Part shown: positions 6,361 through 13,324 of the stretch, one piece after another
Layout: each line of letters begins with the position of its first letter
Numbering within the stretch: the stretch's first letter is position 1
Source: a bacterium
GTDB taxonomy: Bacteria; Patescibacteriota; Dojkabacteria; JAKAPS01; JAJZLI01
Length of the DNA stretch: 14,033 nt
Assembly: GCA_021803645.1 (NCBI GenBank)
Contig: JAJZLI010000051.1
Coordinates: 1 to 14,033 of the forward strand
Reading direction: 5' to 3'
The notes under the pieces: model-generated
Told to the model about the DNA's origin: nothing
The model's database searches: none
The model's input: the letters and a program-made list of their open reading frames with translations, nothing else
Made by a program: the position numbers and the translations under genes

Positions 6361-7647
6361 ATGCAAAGATTTTTAAAGATAATATCAGATATTTATAATA
6401 CACCTGATGTTAGAAAGAAAATCATATTTACAGCTCTTCTTTTATTAGTTTTCCGTGTATTTGCATCAATTCCTGTTCCTGGTATCAATGTTTCTGTCCT
6501 ATCTTCTATATTTAAAAGTAACCAAGCTTTAAATTTTTTAAATATTTTTTCAGGAGGCACTCTTAGCACTGCTGCAATTGTCGGTATTGGTTTAGGTCCA
6601 TTTATTACTTCTACTGTTATCTTTCAATTCCTTGTGTATCTTGTGCCTCGTTTTAAAGATTTATCTGAACAAGGTGAACATGGACAGAAAGTTATTACTC
6701 AATATACAAGAATTCTTACAATTCCTATAGCTATGCTTCAATCGTATGGTATTTATAGATTTCTTGGGGCTGTATCTTCACAACCTATTGTGTCTTCCCT
6801 TTCAATTGAGGGTTTAATTACATTTATTATGACAATGACTGCTGGATCAATTTTTTTGATGTGGCTTGGAGAACTTATTTCTGAGTATGGTGTTGGTGAT
6901 GGTATTTCTTTTCTTATTATGGCAGGTATATTAGCATCAATGCCTGAATCAATTATAGGTACAATACAAAGTCAAAATTTAAACGGAATCATAATTGTGG
7001 TTCTTATACTTCTTTTTATAGTAATGATAGTTGGTATCATTCTTATAAATGAATCTACTAGAAATATCCCTGTAAATTATACTAGGATGGCAAGAGGAGT
7101 GCAGCTTGTTGGTGGTAGTAAATCATATATTCCTATGAAGATAAATACAGCAGGAGTAATGCCAATAATATTTGCGCTATCTATTCTTTTGATTCCCCAA
7201 GAGTTATCTAAAATATTAGAAACTTCAAAGATATTCATAGTACATACCATTTCTACGTTTGTATATAATACCCTCTCTAATCAGTTATATTATGGGTTAA
7301 TTTATGCTTTGTTAATTGTTTTTATGACATTCTTTTATACATTTATTGTTTTCAAACCAGAGGATGTTGCAAAAAATATTCAAAAACAGGGAGGTTTTAT
7401 TCCTGGATTTCGACCAGGAAGACAAACAGAAGATTATATTTATGTAGTTCTAATGAGACTTACTTTTGTTGGGGCAATATTTTTGGCAATTATTGCAATA
7501 ATACCTCTTATTGTACAAGCATATACAAATATAACCACAATTAGTATTGGTGGAACTAGCATACTTATTATTGTTACTGTTATACTCACATTAATTAGGA
7601 ATGTAAGGGCTCATTTGATTAGTAAGTCATATACCAGTTATATGTAA
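6361..7647 (+). CDS. secY: Protein translocase subunit SecY
   Basis: SecY is the channel of the Sec translocon, moving unfolded proteins across or into the cytoplasmic membrane with SecE and SecG. The 428-residue protein has about ten membrane segments. It shows family motifs: the early VFRVFASIPVPGIN segment, LNIFSGGTLS with the following GIGLGPFITSTVI region, the EYGVGDGISFLIMAGI signature, the PVNYTRMARG cytosolic loop, and KPEDVAKNIQKQGGFIPGFR, canonical for the loop that contacts SecA and the ribosome. Length is normal. It closes the block of contiguous + strand ribosomal genes. The next gene is a membrane protein of unknown function 52 bases away, not the usual adk. Confidence 0.98.
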   Translation: MQRFLKIISDIYNTPDVRKKIIFTALLLLVFRVFASIPVPGINVSVLSSIFKSNQALNFLNIFSGGTLSTAAIVGIGLGPFITSTVIFQFLVYLVPRFKDLSEQGEHGQKVITQYTRILTIPIAMLQSYGIYRFLGAVSSQPIVSSLSIEGLITFIMTMTAGSIFLMWLGELISEYGVGDGISFLIMAGILASMPESIIGTIQSQNLNGIIIVVLILLFIVMIVGIILINESTRNIPVNYTRMARGVQLVGGSKSYIPMKINTAGVMPIIFALSILLIPQELSKILETSKIFIVHTISTFVYNTLSNQLYYGLIYALLIVFMTFFYTFIVFKPEDVAKNIQKQGGFIPGFRPGRQTEDYIYVVLMRLTFVGAIFLAIIAIIPLIVQAYTNITTISIGGTSILIIVTVILTLIRNVRAHLISKSYTSYM

Positions 7648-7663
7648 TTTCCTATTTTTCATC

Positions 7664-7692
7664 TTTACTTTTCTTAAAAGTTTCTATATTAT
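7664..7692 (+). promoter_or_regulatory. Putative promoter of the 7TM gene
   Basis: TTTACT at 7664-7669 (4 of 6 matches to TTGACA) is followed after 17 bases by TATTAT at 7687-7692 (5 of 6 to TATAAT). A start site about 7 bases downstream would fall at or next to the ATG at 7700, predicting a leaderless or nearly leaderless transcript. No Shine-Dalgarno motif precedes that ATG, which agrees. In sequence this AT-rich the match could arise by chance. Confidence 0.45.
7667..7681. repeat. Short perfect inverted repeat within the promoter spacer
   Basis: ACTTTT (7667-7672) and AAAAGT (7676-7681) form a 6-bp inverted repeat around a CTT loop, 20 bases after the secY stop. It overlaps the predicted -35 box and lies in the spacer of the promoter at 7664-7692. 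It could be an operator or a weak AT-rich terminator for the ribosomal operon. With one G-C pair and no long U tract it is a poor terminator candidate. Confidence 0.3.
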
Positions 7693-7699
7693 TTATTTA

Positions 7700-8380
7700 A
7701 TGATCACAGAATACGGTTTTTTCCTTGATATTTTAATTTGTGTTTTTATTTCTTTAAAATTGATCTATAATCTTTTTAATAAAGGAAAATCAAGTTTTAC
7801 AACATACTTCTTAATGTTTTTCTTATCGTTTTCCCTGTTCTTTACATTCTTTGTAACTCCCTTTTTCCTATATCATGGGAATGTTGCTTTATTTAATAAA
7901 GATATGAATCTTTATTATGCTATAGCTCATATATTTTTGTATATTGGGTTCTCTTTCCTCGTTGTACTTGTTGTTGATACCTTTGGTATTTGGAAAAAAT
8001 ATAAATGGGTAATATTTACCCTAGGTATTGTTTTCGGAACCATTATATCTATTGTAAACTTTACACATCAAGGTAATGCAAGATTGGATTTATTACAGAA
8101 AATAGTCGTTTTTAACCCACCAAAAGTTATAGGTGTGCTAATAGGTATTTTCTCTATATTGTCTTTGGGGCTATCAGGTTTTATTTTTCTTAGGTATGGA
8201 CTTAAATTGTCTGGTTTTGCAAGAAAACGTTCCTTAATTATTGCTCTTGGAATACTACTTCTTATGATTGCTGGGCCTATGAATGATAATGTATCAACAG
8301 CCTCCCTTGCATTGGTAGCGTTCATATTAAGTTCTATAGCAAATATCACTCTTGGTATTGGAGCTGGATATTTTACTTAA
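7700..8380 (+). CDS. Seven-transmembrane protein of unknown function (sensor-like, no effector domain)
   Basis: I do not recognise a named family. The 226-residue product is almost entirely membrane: hydrophobic segments lie near residues 6-26, 34-58, 72-94, 101-121, 142-165, 177-193 and 200-222, giving seven predicted helices. Short polar loops hold the only notable charged or conserved-looking motifs (DTFGIWKKYK between helices 3 and 4, HQGNARLD after helix 4, FARKRS before helix 6). The layout resembles the N-terminal seven-helix input module of some sensor histidine kinases, but the protein stops at the last helix with no kinase, PAS, GGDEF or other output domain. It sits between secY and the two kinase-like genes on the opposite strand, with only 3 bases between the converging stops. 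It has its own candidate promoter. A role as sensory input for the kinase-like pair is speculation based on location. Confidence 0.75.
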   Translation: MITEYGFFLDILICVFISLKLIYNLFNKGKSSFTTYFLMFFLSFSLFFTFFVTPFFLYHGNVALFNKDMNLYYAIAHIFLYIGFSFLVVLVVDTFGIWKKYKWVIFTLGIVFGTIISIVNFTHQGNARLDLLQKIVVFNPPKVIGVLIGIFSILSLGLSGFIFLRYGLKLSGFARKRSLIIALGILLLMIAGPMNDNVSTASLALVAFILSSIANITLGIGAGYFT

Positions 8381-8383
8381 CTA

Positions 8384-9562
8384 TTATAAAGCTATAGGTA
8401 TATTTATTTCTGAGGTTACTAAGTTTGCGTAATCCTTAAATACTCTCATAGTAGTTTTTGTGTCCTTGGCATATTGCATGGCGATATATAGTCCAAATCC
8501 CTCACCCTTTCCTTCTTTTGAAGATTTCATTATAGGGGATGAATAGTCTACATTTTCAAATTGTTCATTATAGTTTTGTATATATACCTCAACTCGTTTT
8601 CCTACCTCTTGAGTTCTGACAGAGATAATTGCCGAATTTGATGAATACTTCATTGCATTTTCTAGTGTATTAAGAATTATTGTTTTGATTTTATTTTTAT
8701 CAGTGTTAAGTTTCAGGGTCTCCCTTGTATATGGTAAGTAATTGATTTGTAAATTTTTTGTTTCTATATATGGATATAATTCTTGAAATATTTCTGTAAA
8801 TATTTGATTAAAGTTAAATACTATTATGTTGTTTGGTTCTTGGTTTAATATTGAAATTCTGTTTGTAACACTATAAAAAAACAGTTTTAATTTCATTTTG
8901 AGTAATTCGATATTTTCTACATTTGATATATTTTCTAAATACTCTGTCATTATTTTCTTTATATTAGATAGAAAGTTTATTTGTTGTCTTTGATTATCTA
9001 TATAGGTATCAACTTGTCCTTGTCTTTTTATGAAATCTTCCAATTGATTATTTCTATCTTTCCCAAAAATTCTGTATATTTCTGAGGTTATGATGATAGA
9101 TATGTTAAAAAGTATCAAAGCATAGGGAGATATTCCTACTTTCTGGAAAATATCTAGAGCAATTAGTGATATGTCCAGGGCTATGACATATATATATCTA
9201 TATTCTGGTGTGTAGATTGCATTTATAAGTATTGGATATATAAAAATAAATAGGTATGGATTTATACCTCCTATATAAAATTGATATGTGGTTAATATTA
9301 AAAATATTCCTGAAATAAATATTATACAAATGTCTATGGTATTCCAAAGATATGATTTTTCTTTTTTTTGAACTAGTAAATTTATTGGAATGGTGAACAT
9401 TAAGGGAAGAATTATAATCTCATAGGAAATAGGAGATATTCCGTTATTTTTTATAAAGTAAAAATTTAATGTATTTAGTATGGATAGTAGAATAAATGCT
9501 ATTGTAGATGTTTGTGCAAACATGATAATTCCGTTTTTTATGTTGCTGTTTTCTTGATTCAT
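8384..9562 (-). CDS. Membrane histidine-kinase-like protein lacking any histidine
   Basis: The 392-residue product has about six hydrophobic segments (near 11-33, 44-64, 72-91, 98-115, 122-140, 146-164), a polar probably coiled linker (about 166-210) and a C-terminal HATPase_c-like domain. That domain shows an N-box, LNTLENAMKYS (N298, E301, N302), and a G2 glycine loop, GKGEGFGLYIA (G351, G353, G355, G357). The G1 box, normally DxGxG, reads QNYNE at about 329-333, so the adenine-contacting Asp is missing. There is no H-box, and the protein contains no His at all, so it cannot be a conventional histidine kinase. It may bind ATP as a partner subunit, act as a scaffold or be a regulatory ATPase. 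It starts 3 bases after the stop of the related upstream gene and is probably cotranscribed with it. No response regulator is nearby. Confidence 0.75.
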   Translation of the reverse strand: MNQENSNIKNGIIMFAQTSTIAFILLSILNTLNFYFIKNNGISPISYEIIILPLMFTIPINLLVQKKEKSYLWNTIDICIIFISGIFLILTTYQFYIGGINPYLFIFIYPILINAIYTPEYRYIYVIALDISLIALDIFQKVGISPYALILFNISIIITSEIYRIFGKDRNNQLEDFIKRQGQVDTYIDNQRQQINFLSNIKKIMTEYLENISNVENIELLKMKLKLFFYSVTNRISILNQEPNNIIVFNFNQIFTEIFQELYPYIETKNLQINYLPYTRETLKLNTDKNKIKTIILNTLENAMKYSSNSAIISVRTQEVGKRVEVYIQNYNEQFENVDYSSPIMKSSKEGKGEGFGLYIAMQYAKDTKTTMRVFKDYANLVTSEINIPIAL

Positions 9563-9565
9563 AAT

Positions 9566-10651
9566 CTATACTTTTAAAAATGAAATTGATAATTCGTTTT
9601 CTTCTAAGCTAAATTCCCCACCTGTAAGTTTTTGATAGATATGTACTGTATCTATCCATAGAGAGTTTTTATGTGTATCAGATATTGTATCCTTCTGAAG
9701 GTAGGATACAATTTTGTTAGGAAATATAAATTTCACTTTTATAAATTGTGCTACCTGAGATATATTGATTTTGATTTTTTCAATGTTATTGTCTTTTACA
9801 AAAATAATTAATCCCATAAGTACCCACCTTAGATTTTCTTTGTCAGTAAGAACTATTTCGCTTGTATTGATTTCATATTCTATTGGAAAATTTTCTATTT
9901 GAAGTAATTTTTGTCCTTCCTTTATCTCTTCTGCAATGTCTGTCATTGAAAGTTGAAATCTGATATCTTTTAATTCATATTGTCTTTGTATAAAGGTATT
10001 TTTTAATAGTGTTAGTGTTTTATATGAGAAGTATGTAGTATCTTTATTATTTGATTTTTTAATTATTTCATTTATTATTGAGCTTATAGATATATTATCA
10101 TACCTTATTGTCATCTTGTGAAGTTGTTCCCTCTTTTTCTCCCCCTTTACCATTTCATTGAATTTATTTACCATTCTCAACTTTGCCTCAAATTGTTGCT
10201 TCATGAGTGTGAGCATATATAAAATTGTTATAAATATTATAATAAATGTTGAGTCCTTATATATATATAGTAAGAAAAGTGCTTCTATTATGAAAAATGT
10301 TATCAAGTATGATAATTTTTTTGTCACATAAGTCATAGCAATTGACATTATTATAAAAACCATTAGTGTGATGATTTGTGTTTGTGCTATATTAGGGTTA
10401 TATACACTTGATACTGTAATAAGTAATACTGCCCAGCTTGCATACCTAATCCATTGTTTGCCAAATGCATTTGATATGAAGCTTGATATTACAGTGAAAA
10501 TAACTCCTAGAAAGTATATTTCCAATATAGACATATTGGTACTTCTATTTTCTATCCTTGCTACTTCTGCTAATTGAAAAAACAGTATAGCGACCAAGGA
10601 TATATTCATGATACCGAATATATCAAATTTGAGTTCTATGTTAGGTTTCAT
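9566..10651 (-). CDS. Degenerate membrane histidine-kinase-like protein (partner of the downstream kinase-like gene)
   Basis: From the ATG at 10651 the product is 361 residues; a TTG two codons earlier is a less likely start. It has about six hydrophobic segments (near 11-29, 43-62, 69-83, 91-109, 113-131, 134-150), a charged linker (151-200) and a C-terminal region with the outline of an HATPase_c domain. The N-box position reads VLMGLIIFV (277-285), with Ile283 in place of the Mg-binding Asn. The lid region around THKNSLWIDTVHIYQKLTGG (326-345) keeps the final GG-containing strand but has lost the GxGxG loop. Histidines exist (H178 in the linker, H327, H337); H178 lies roughly where a phosphoacceptor would but lacks the H-E-x-x-x-P context. 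The similarity to histidine kinases is weak and partly argued from the tandem neighbour. The stop is TAG, 3 bases before the next gene. Confidence 0.65.
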   Translation of the reverse strand: MKPNIELKFDIFGIMNISLVAILFFQLAEVARIENRSTNMSILEIYFLGVIFTVISSFISNAFGKQWIRYASWAVLLITVSSVYNPNIAQTQIITLMVFIIMSIAMTYVTKKLSYLITFFIIEALFLLYIYKDSTFIIIFITILYMLTLMKQQFEAKLRMVNKFNEMVKGEKKREQLHKMTIRYDNISISSIINEIIKKSNNKDTTYFSYKTLTLLKNTFIQRQYELKDIRFQLSMTDIAEEIKEGQKLLQIENFPIEYEINTSEIVLTDKENLRWVLMGLIIFVKDNNIEKIKINISQVAQFIKVKFIFPNKIVSYLQKDTISDTHKNSLWIDTVHIYQKLTGGEFSLEENELSISFLKV

Positions 10652-10702
10652 ATTCAATATCTATATTACAACAATATGATATTCTATGGTATCATTTAGA
10701 TT
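10652..10702. promoter_or_regulatory. Divergent intergenic region between the kinase-like operon and adk
   Basis: These 51 bases must hold start signals for both the - strand kinase-like pair and, probably, adk-map on the + strand. On the + strand TATGAT (10675-10680) is a 5-of-6 match to a -10 box, 22 bases before the adk ATG, but no good -35 is visible. On the - strand TATAGA lies 9-14 bases before the ATG at 10651, which would give a nearly leaderless transcript. ATGATA (10676-10681) and TATCAT (10690-10695) form a 6-bp inverted repeat with an 8-base spacer, and ATGATATT recurs at 10703-10710. An operator here is possible, but AT-rich sequence makes such repeats cheap. Confidence 0.4.
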
Positions 10703-11272
10703 ATGATATTGTCTTTTATAGGTCCATCTGGGTGTGGTAAAGGTACTCAGGCTAAACTTTTTTCCAAAAGAAAAAATTTCCAAGTTTTTTCAACAGGGGA
10801 TATATTAAGGGATGAATTTTTTAGGAAAACAGATTTAGGAATATCTTTATTTAAAAAATATTGGAAGTTGGGAAAGTGGGTTCCTGATGATATAGTGTCA
10901 AAGTTATTATTTGATAGGATTAATAGGTATCCCTTTCCACTGAATGTAATCTTTGATGCATATCCTAGAACTAAGAACCAGGCTGTTTTGTTAGATGAAT
11001 TTTTATCTTCTAACGGTGTAAGTTTAAATTTTGTTATAAATTTTGTGTTAGCAGATGACACTTCTCGTGGTAGAATTATTGGGAGGGAGAAAGAAGAAAA
11101 ACGGCTTGATGTTTCTGGTGAAGCTATATCTAATCGCTTAGAGAGTTACAGGAGACATTTTGATGATATATGTGATTTCTATAAGGGCAAGATATTTAAT
11201 ATTAATGGAGAAGATAGTATTGAAAATGTTTATAATTCTATTTTAGATATAGTTTATGGTACCAAAGAGTAA
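10703..11272 (+). CDS. adk: Adenylate kinase, short LID-less form
   Basis: Adenylate kinase interconverts ATP + AMP and 2 ADP in the cytoplasm. The 189-residue protein has the P-loop GPSGCGKGTQ (7-16), the AMP-site motif FSTGDILRDE (29-38) and DAYPRTKNQ (85-93), equivalent to the canonical DGFPRT with Gly-Phe replaced by Ala-Tyr. The segment that forms the LID is short (GREKEEKRLD, about 127-136), so there is no zinc or long LID domain, and the REKEEKRLD stretch replaces the usual GRxDD. RLESYRRH (145-152) follows as expected. Length fits the short family (about 180-195) rather than the 215-residue form. It normally follows secY; here a three-gene segment intervenes and adk has its own candidate -10 box. 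Its 3' end overlaps map by 17 bp. Confidence 0.93.
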   Translation: MILSFIGPSGCGKGTQAKLFSKRKNFQVFSTGDILRDEFFRKTDLGISLFKKYWKLGKWVPDDIVSKLLFDRINRYPFPLNVIFDAYPRTKNQAVLLDEFLSSNGVSLNFVINFVLADDTSRGRIIGREKEEKRLDVSGEAISNRLESYRRHFDDICDFYKGKIFNINGEDSIENVYNSILDIVYGTKE

Positions 11273-11999
11273 AATAGAAATTGAGTCCATGATAAAGGGG
11301 GGTAGGATTCTTGCCTCTATTCTGTTGAAATTGAAGCAATCTACTGTTCTTGGTGTTTCTACCAAGAGTATTGACAATAAAGCCTATTCACTTTGTAAGG
11401 AAAATTTAGTTAAACCTGCTTTTTTAGGTTATGAGGGTTTTCCTGCTTCATCATGTATAAGTATTAATAGTACTATTGTGCATGGTGTTCCATCTGATTA
11501 TGTAATTAATGATGGAGATTTGGTTTCCATTGATTTTGGTATTATATACAAAGGGTTGTATCTTGATGGTGCAACTTCTTTTCAAGTAGGAAAAAGTGAC
11601 CCTAAGGTTGAATCTTTTCTTCATGTAGGGAAGCTTTCCAGAGATGCTGGTATTAGAGCATCTGTAGTTGGTGCCTATGTCTCAGATATAGCTTCTGCCA
11701 TGGAAAACCCCGTTTTAAAAGGAGGATATTCTGTTGTGAGGGAGCTCACCGGCCATGGAATTGGATATAGGCTACATGAGAAACCTTTTATTCCCGGATA
11801 CTCTATTCCTGAGAGGGGTATGCAGCTTGTTGATGGAATGACTTTGGCAATTGAGAGTATGATTAGTATGGGATCTCCTGAGATTGTAGATAAAGGTAAT
11901 GGATGGGATTTATATACTAAAGATGGTTCTTTAACTTGTCATTTTGAACATACAATCCTTGTATCGGGAAATATTCCTAAAATATTAACCCAACTATAA
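11256..11999 (+). CDS. map: Methionine aminopeptidase, type I
   Basis: Map removes the initiator methionine from nascent proteins whose second residue is small. The 247-residue protein has the pita-bread fold motifs and every catalytic residue: H76 in VHGVPSD, metal ligands D93 (SIDFG) and D104 (LDGATSF), H167 (TGHGIG), E200 (AIESM) and E231 (FEHTI), plus H174 in RLHEKP. The usual IEPM motif reads IESM. Length is standard for the minimal type Ia enzyme, with no N-terminal SH3-binding extension. The ATG at 11256 lies inside adk (17-bp overlap), indicating cotranslation. In many bacteria infA and rpmJ follow map; here they do not, and the next genes encode ATP synthase subunits. Confidence 0.96.
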   Translation: MVPKSKIEIESMIKGGRILASILLKLKQSTVLGVSTKSIDNKAYSLCKENLVKPAFLGYEGFPASSCISINSTIVHGVPSDYVINDGDLVSIDFGIIYKGLYLDGATSFQVGKSDPKVESFLHVGKLSRDAGIRASVVGAYVSDIASAMENPVLKGGYSVVRELTGHGIGYRLHEKPFIPGYSIPERGMQLVDGMTLAIESMISMGSPEIVDKGNGWDLYTKDGSLTCHFEHTILVSGNIPKILTQL

Positions 12000-12012
12000 A
12001 TTTGTCTTATCA

Positions 12013-12041
12013 TTGTAAAAGGAATTTTTCAATGTTATATT
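12013..12041 (+). promoter_or_regulatory. Putative promoter of the ATP synthase genes
   Basis: TTGTAA at 12013-12018 (4 of 6 matches to TTGACA) is followed after 17 bases by TATATT at 12036-12041 (5 of 6), itself preceded by TGT to make an extended -10 element. Transcription would start near 12048, leaving a leader of about 12 bases before the ATG at 12061. This is the best promoter match in the window and lies in the 61-bp gap after map. Confidence 0.55.
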
Positions 12042-12056
12042 AGTATAGATAACATT
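12031..12056. repeat. Perfect 8-bp dyad overlapping the atp promoter (operator candidate)
   Basis: AATGTTAT (12031-12038) and ATAACATT (12049-12056) are exact reverse complements separated by 10 bases, with half-site centres 18 bp apart. The dyad covers the extended -10 box and the predicted start point and ends 4 bases before the atpF ATG. If transcription begins near 12048 the left arm is not transcribed, so a DNA operator is more likely than an RNA hairpin. Confidence 0.5.
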
Positions 12057-12060
12057 AAAA

Positions 12061-12849
12061 ATGCCCTTGTACTTTATGTATATAATAATTATTATTTCTG
12101 CAGTTATAATATTTGTATTATTAACACTTCTTTTTGTTGTAGTTCTTTTAAAAACTTCATCTCAGTATTTATCTGCTGAAAGAAATGCAAAGAAAATACT
12201 AGAGGATGCCAACAAAAAAGCAAAGGAAATTATTGATGATGCAATGACTAAGTCTCAGGATTTAGAGGTAATATATAAGGAAATAGAAGAAAATTTTAAA
12301 AAGAGTGCTTCAGATGCTATTTTATCTAAGATTGAGAGTATAAAAAACTTTCAATTTGATAGTTCTATTTTAGAAGAGCAAAAGGGAGAGTTGATATCTA
12401 ATCTTAAGGGTATTCAGGGTAAAATTTCTGCAGATATAGAAAAATATGGCGATGAGTATGTCCATTCTTTTGAAGAATTAAGTGCTTCCCTAAAGACTAT
12501 ATCTTCTAAAATGTTTGATAGTGCAAATATTGCTATCCAAAATTTTGGAAAGATGAATACTGATATATATGATACGCTTCTTAATGATACGAAAAACAAA
12601 GTATCTCAGATTCTTGATAAAATTGAAAATGACGAATTAAAAAAATTTGAGAATTTGTCTTCATCTTTTAATTCAGACATTGTCAATATTCAGGCGAAGA
12701 TAAAAGATGTTTTGACCAAAAATTCAGCTAAAATTATGACACAGGTGATAAAAGATGTACTACACCTCAGTGTTTCTTTAGCAGATCAGGAAGAGTACAT
12801 AATGTCTGTTTTGGAAGAGCATATAGAAGATATTAAAAATGGAATCTAA
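12061..12849 (+). CDS. atpF: ATP synthase F0 subunit b-like stalk protein, long form
   Basis: Subunit b anchors the peripheral stalk that holds the F1 head against rotation. The 262-residue product has one N-terminal membrane helix (about 6-31). The next segment, AERNAKKILEDANKKAKEII (about 39-58), is the heptad-rich tether-like stretch typical of b. A long polar helical middle follows, and the C-terminal part (about 220-262, QVIKDVLHLSVSLADQEEYI) resembles the delta-binding end of b. Bacterial b is usually near 160 residues, so the middle carries roughly 100 extra. A generic coiled-coil membrane protein could look like this; the adjacent atpH and atpA genes, each overlapping by 11 bp, are what make atpF convincing. 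No a or c subunit gene lies upstream. No ribosome binding site is visible: AAAA precedes the ATG. Confidence 0.78.
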   Translation: MPLYFMYIIIIISAVIIFVLLTLLFVVVLLKTSSQYLSAERNAKKILEDANKKAKEIIDDAMTKSQDLEVIYKEIEENFKKSASDAILSKIESIKNFQFDSSILEEQKGELISNLKGIQGKISADIEKYGDEYVHSFEELSASLKTISSKMFDSANIAIQNFGKMNTDIYDTLLNDTKNKVSQILDKIENDELKKFENLSSSFNSDIVNIQAKIKDVLTKNSAKIMTQVIKDVLHLSVSLADQEEYIMSVLEEHIEDIKNGI

Positions 12850-13324
12850 AAAAATACTTCAAAATATTATTGATTATAAATATCTTTTGGAAATTATTTC
12901 TTATCTGGAGGAATATATTGTTTTATTGGAAGATAAAAGAATAAAACATAAATTCAATATTAACCAAGATAATATAAATATAAATCCTTTACTAAGTATG
13001 TTTCTAGAATCTATTGATTTAAAGTTAGAGGATATTTCTTCTGCACAAAAACTAAAAGAGAGTTTGTTGGACATAAAGAAGAATGCAAAAATCTTTACTG
13101 TAATACTTTCAGATTCTCCTAATGATGATTTGAGGCGTAAGATTGCTAAATTTTTTTTCGACTCAATTTCTCAATATAGATTAATGAAATTTAATATTTC
13201 TCCTGACATAGGGGGAGGAATTGTATTAAAAACACCAACTCGTTACTTCGATTTTTCATATTACAAAATGCTTGAGAGGAGTGAAGATAATATAGTTTCT
13301 TTAATAAAACAATATGAAATATGA
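12839..13324 (+). CDS. atpH: ATP synthase F1 subunit delta (OSCP-type), diverged
   Basis: Delta links the tip of the b stalk to the top of the alpha/beta hexamer. The 161-residue product is recognised from its C-terminal module: a KIFTVILSDSPNDDLRRKIA strand-helix (about 84-103) and NISPDIGGGIVLKTPTRYFD (about 119-138), which matches the family pattern DPSLIGGxVIRxGDxxxDxS, followed by KMLERSEDNIVSL for the usual RLERL. The N-terminal part is Lys/Ile/Asn-rich and only about 83 residues, roughly 20 shorter than the alpha-binding six-helix domain of E. coli delta, which has about 177 residues in total. It overlaps atpF and atpA by 11 bp each, the normal b-delta-alpha order. Confidence 0.85.
   Translation: MESKKILQNIIDYKYLLEIISYLEEYIVLLEDKRIKHKFNINQDNININPLLSMFLESIDLKLEDISSAQKLKESLLDIKKNAKIFTVILSDSPNDDLRRKIAKFFFDSISQYRLMKFNISPDIGGGIVLKTPTRYFDFSYYKMLERSEDNIVSLIKQYEI

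Noticed and set aside
8371..8400. A bidirectional terminator at the tail-to-tail junction.
   Set aside because: Only a weak CTAT/ATAG complementarity is present, with no stable stem or U tract.
10368..10577. A 69-codon + strand open frame within the second kinase-like gene.
   Set aside because: It is antisense to the membrane region of a longer gene with a coherent fold pattern and shows no family features.
2340..13324. Possible UGA recoding: the TGA stops of rplN, rlmB and atpH are each followed within a few codons by an in-frame TAA.
   Set aside because: No conserved gene has an internal TGA, and conserved glycines and tryptophans use standard codons. Nearby TAA is expected in AT-rich sequence. 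The standard code fits.
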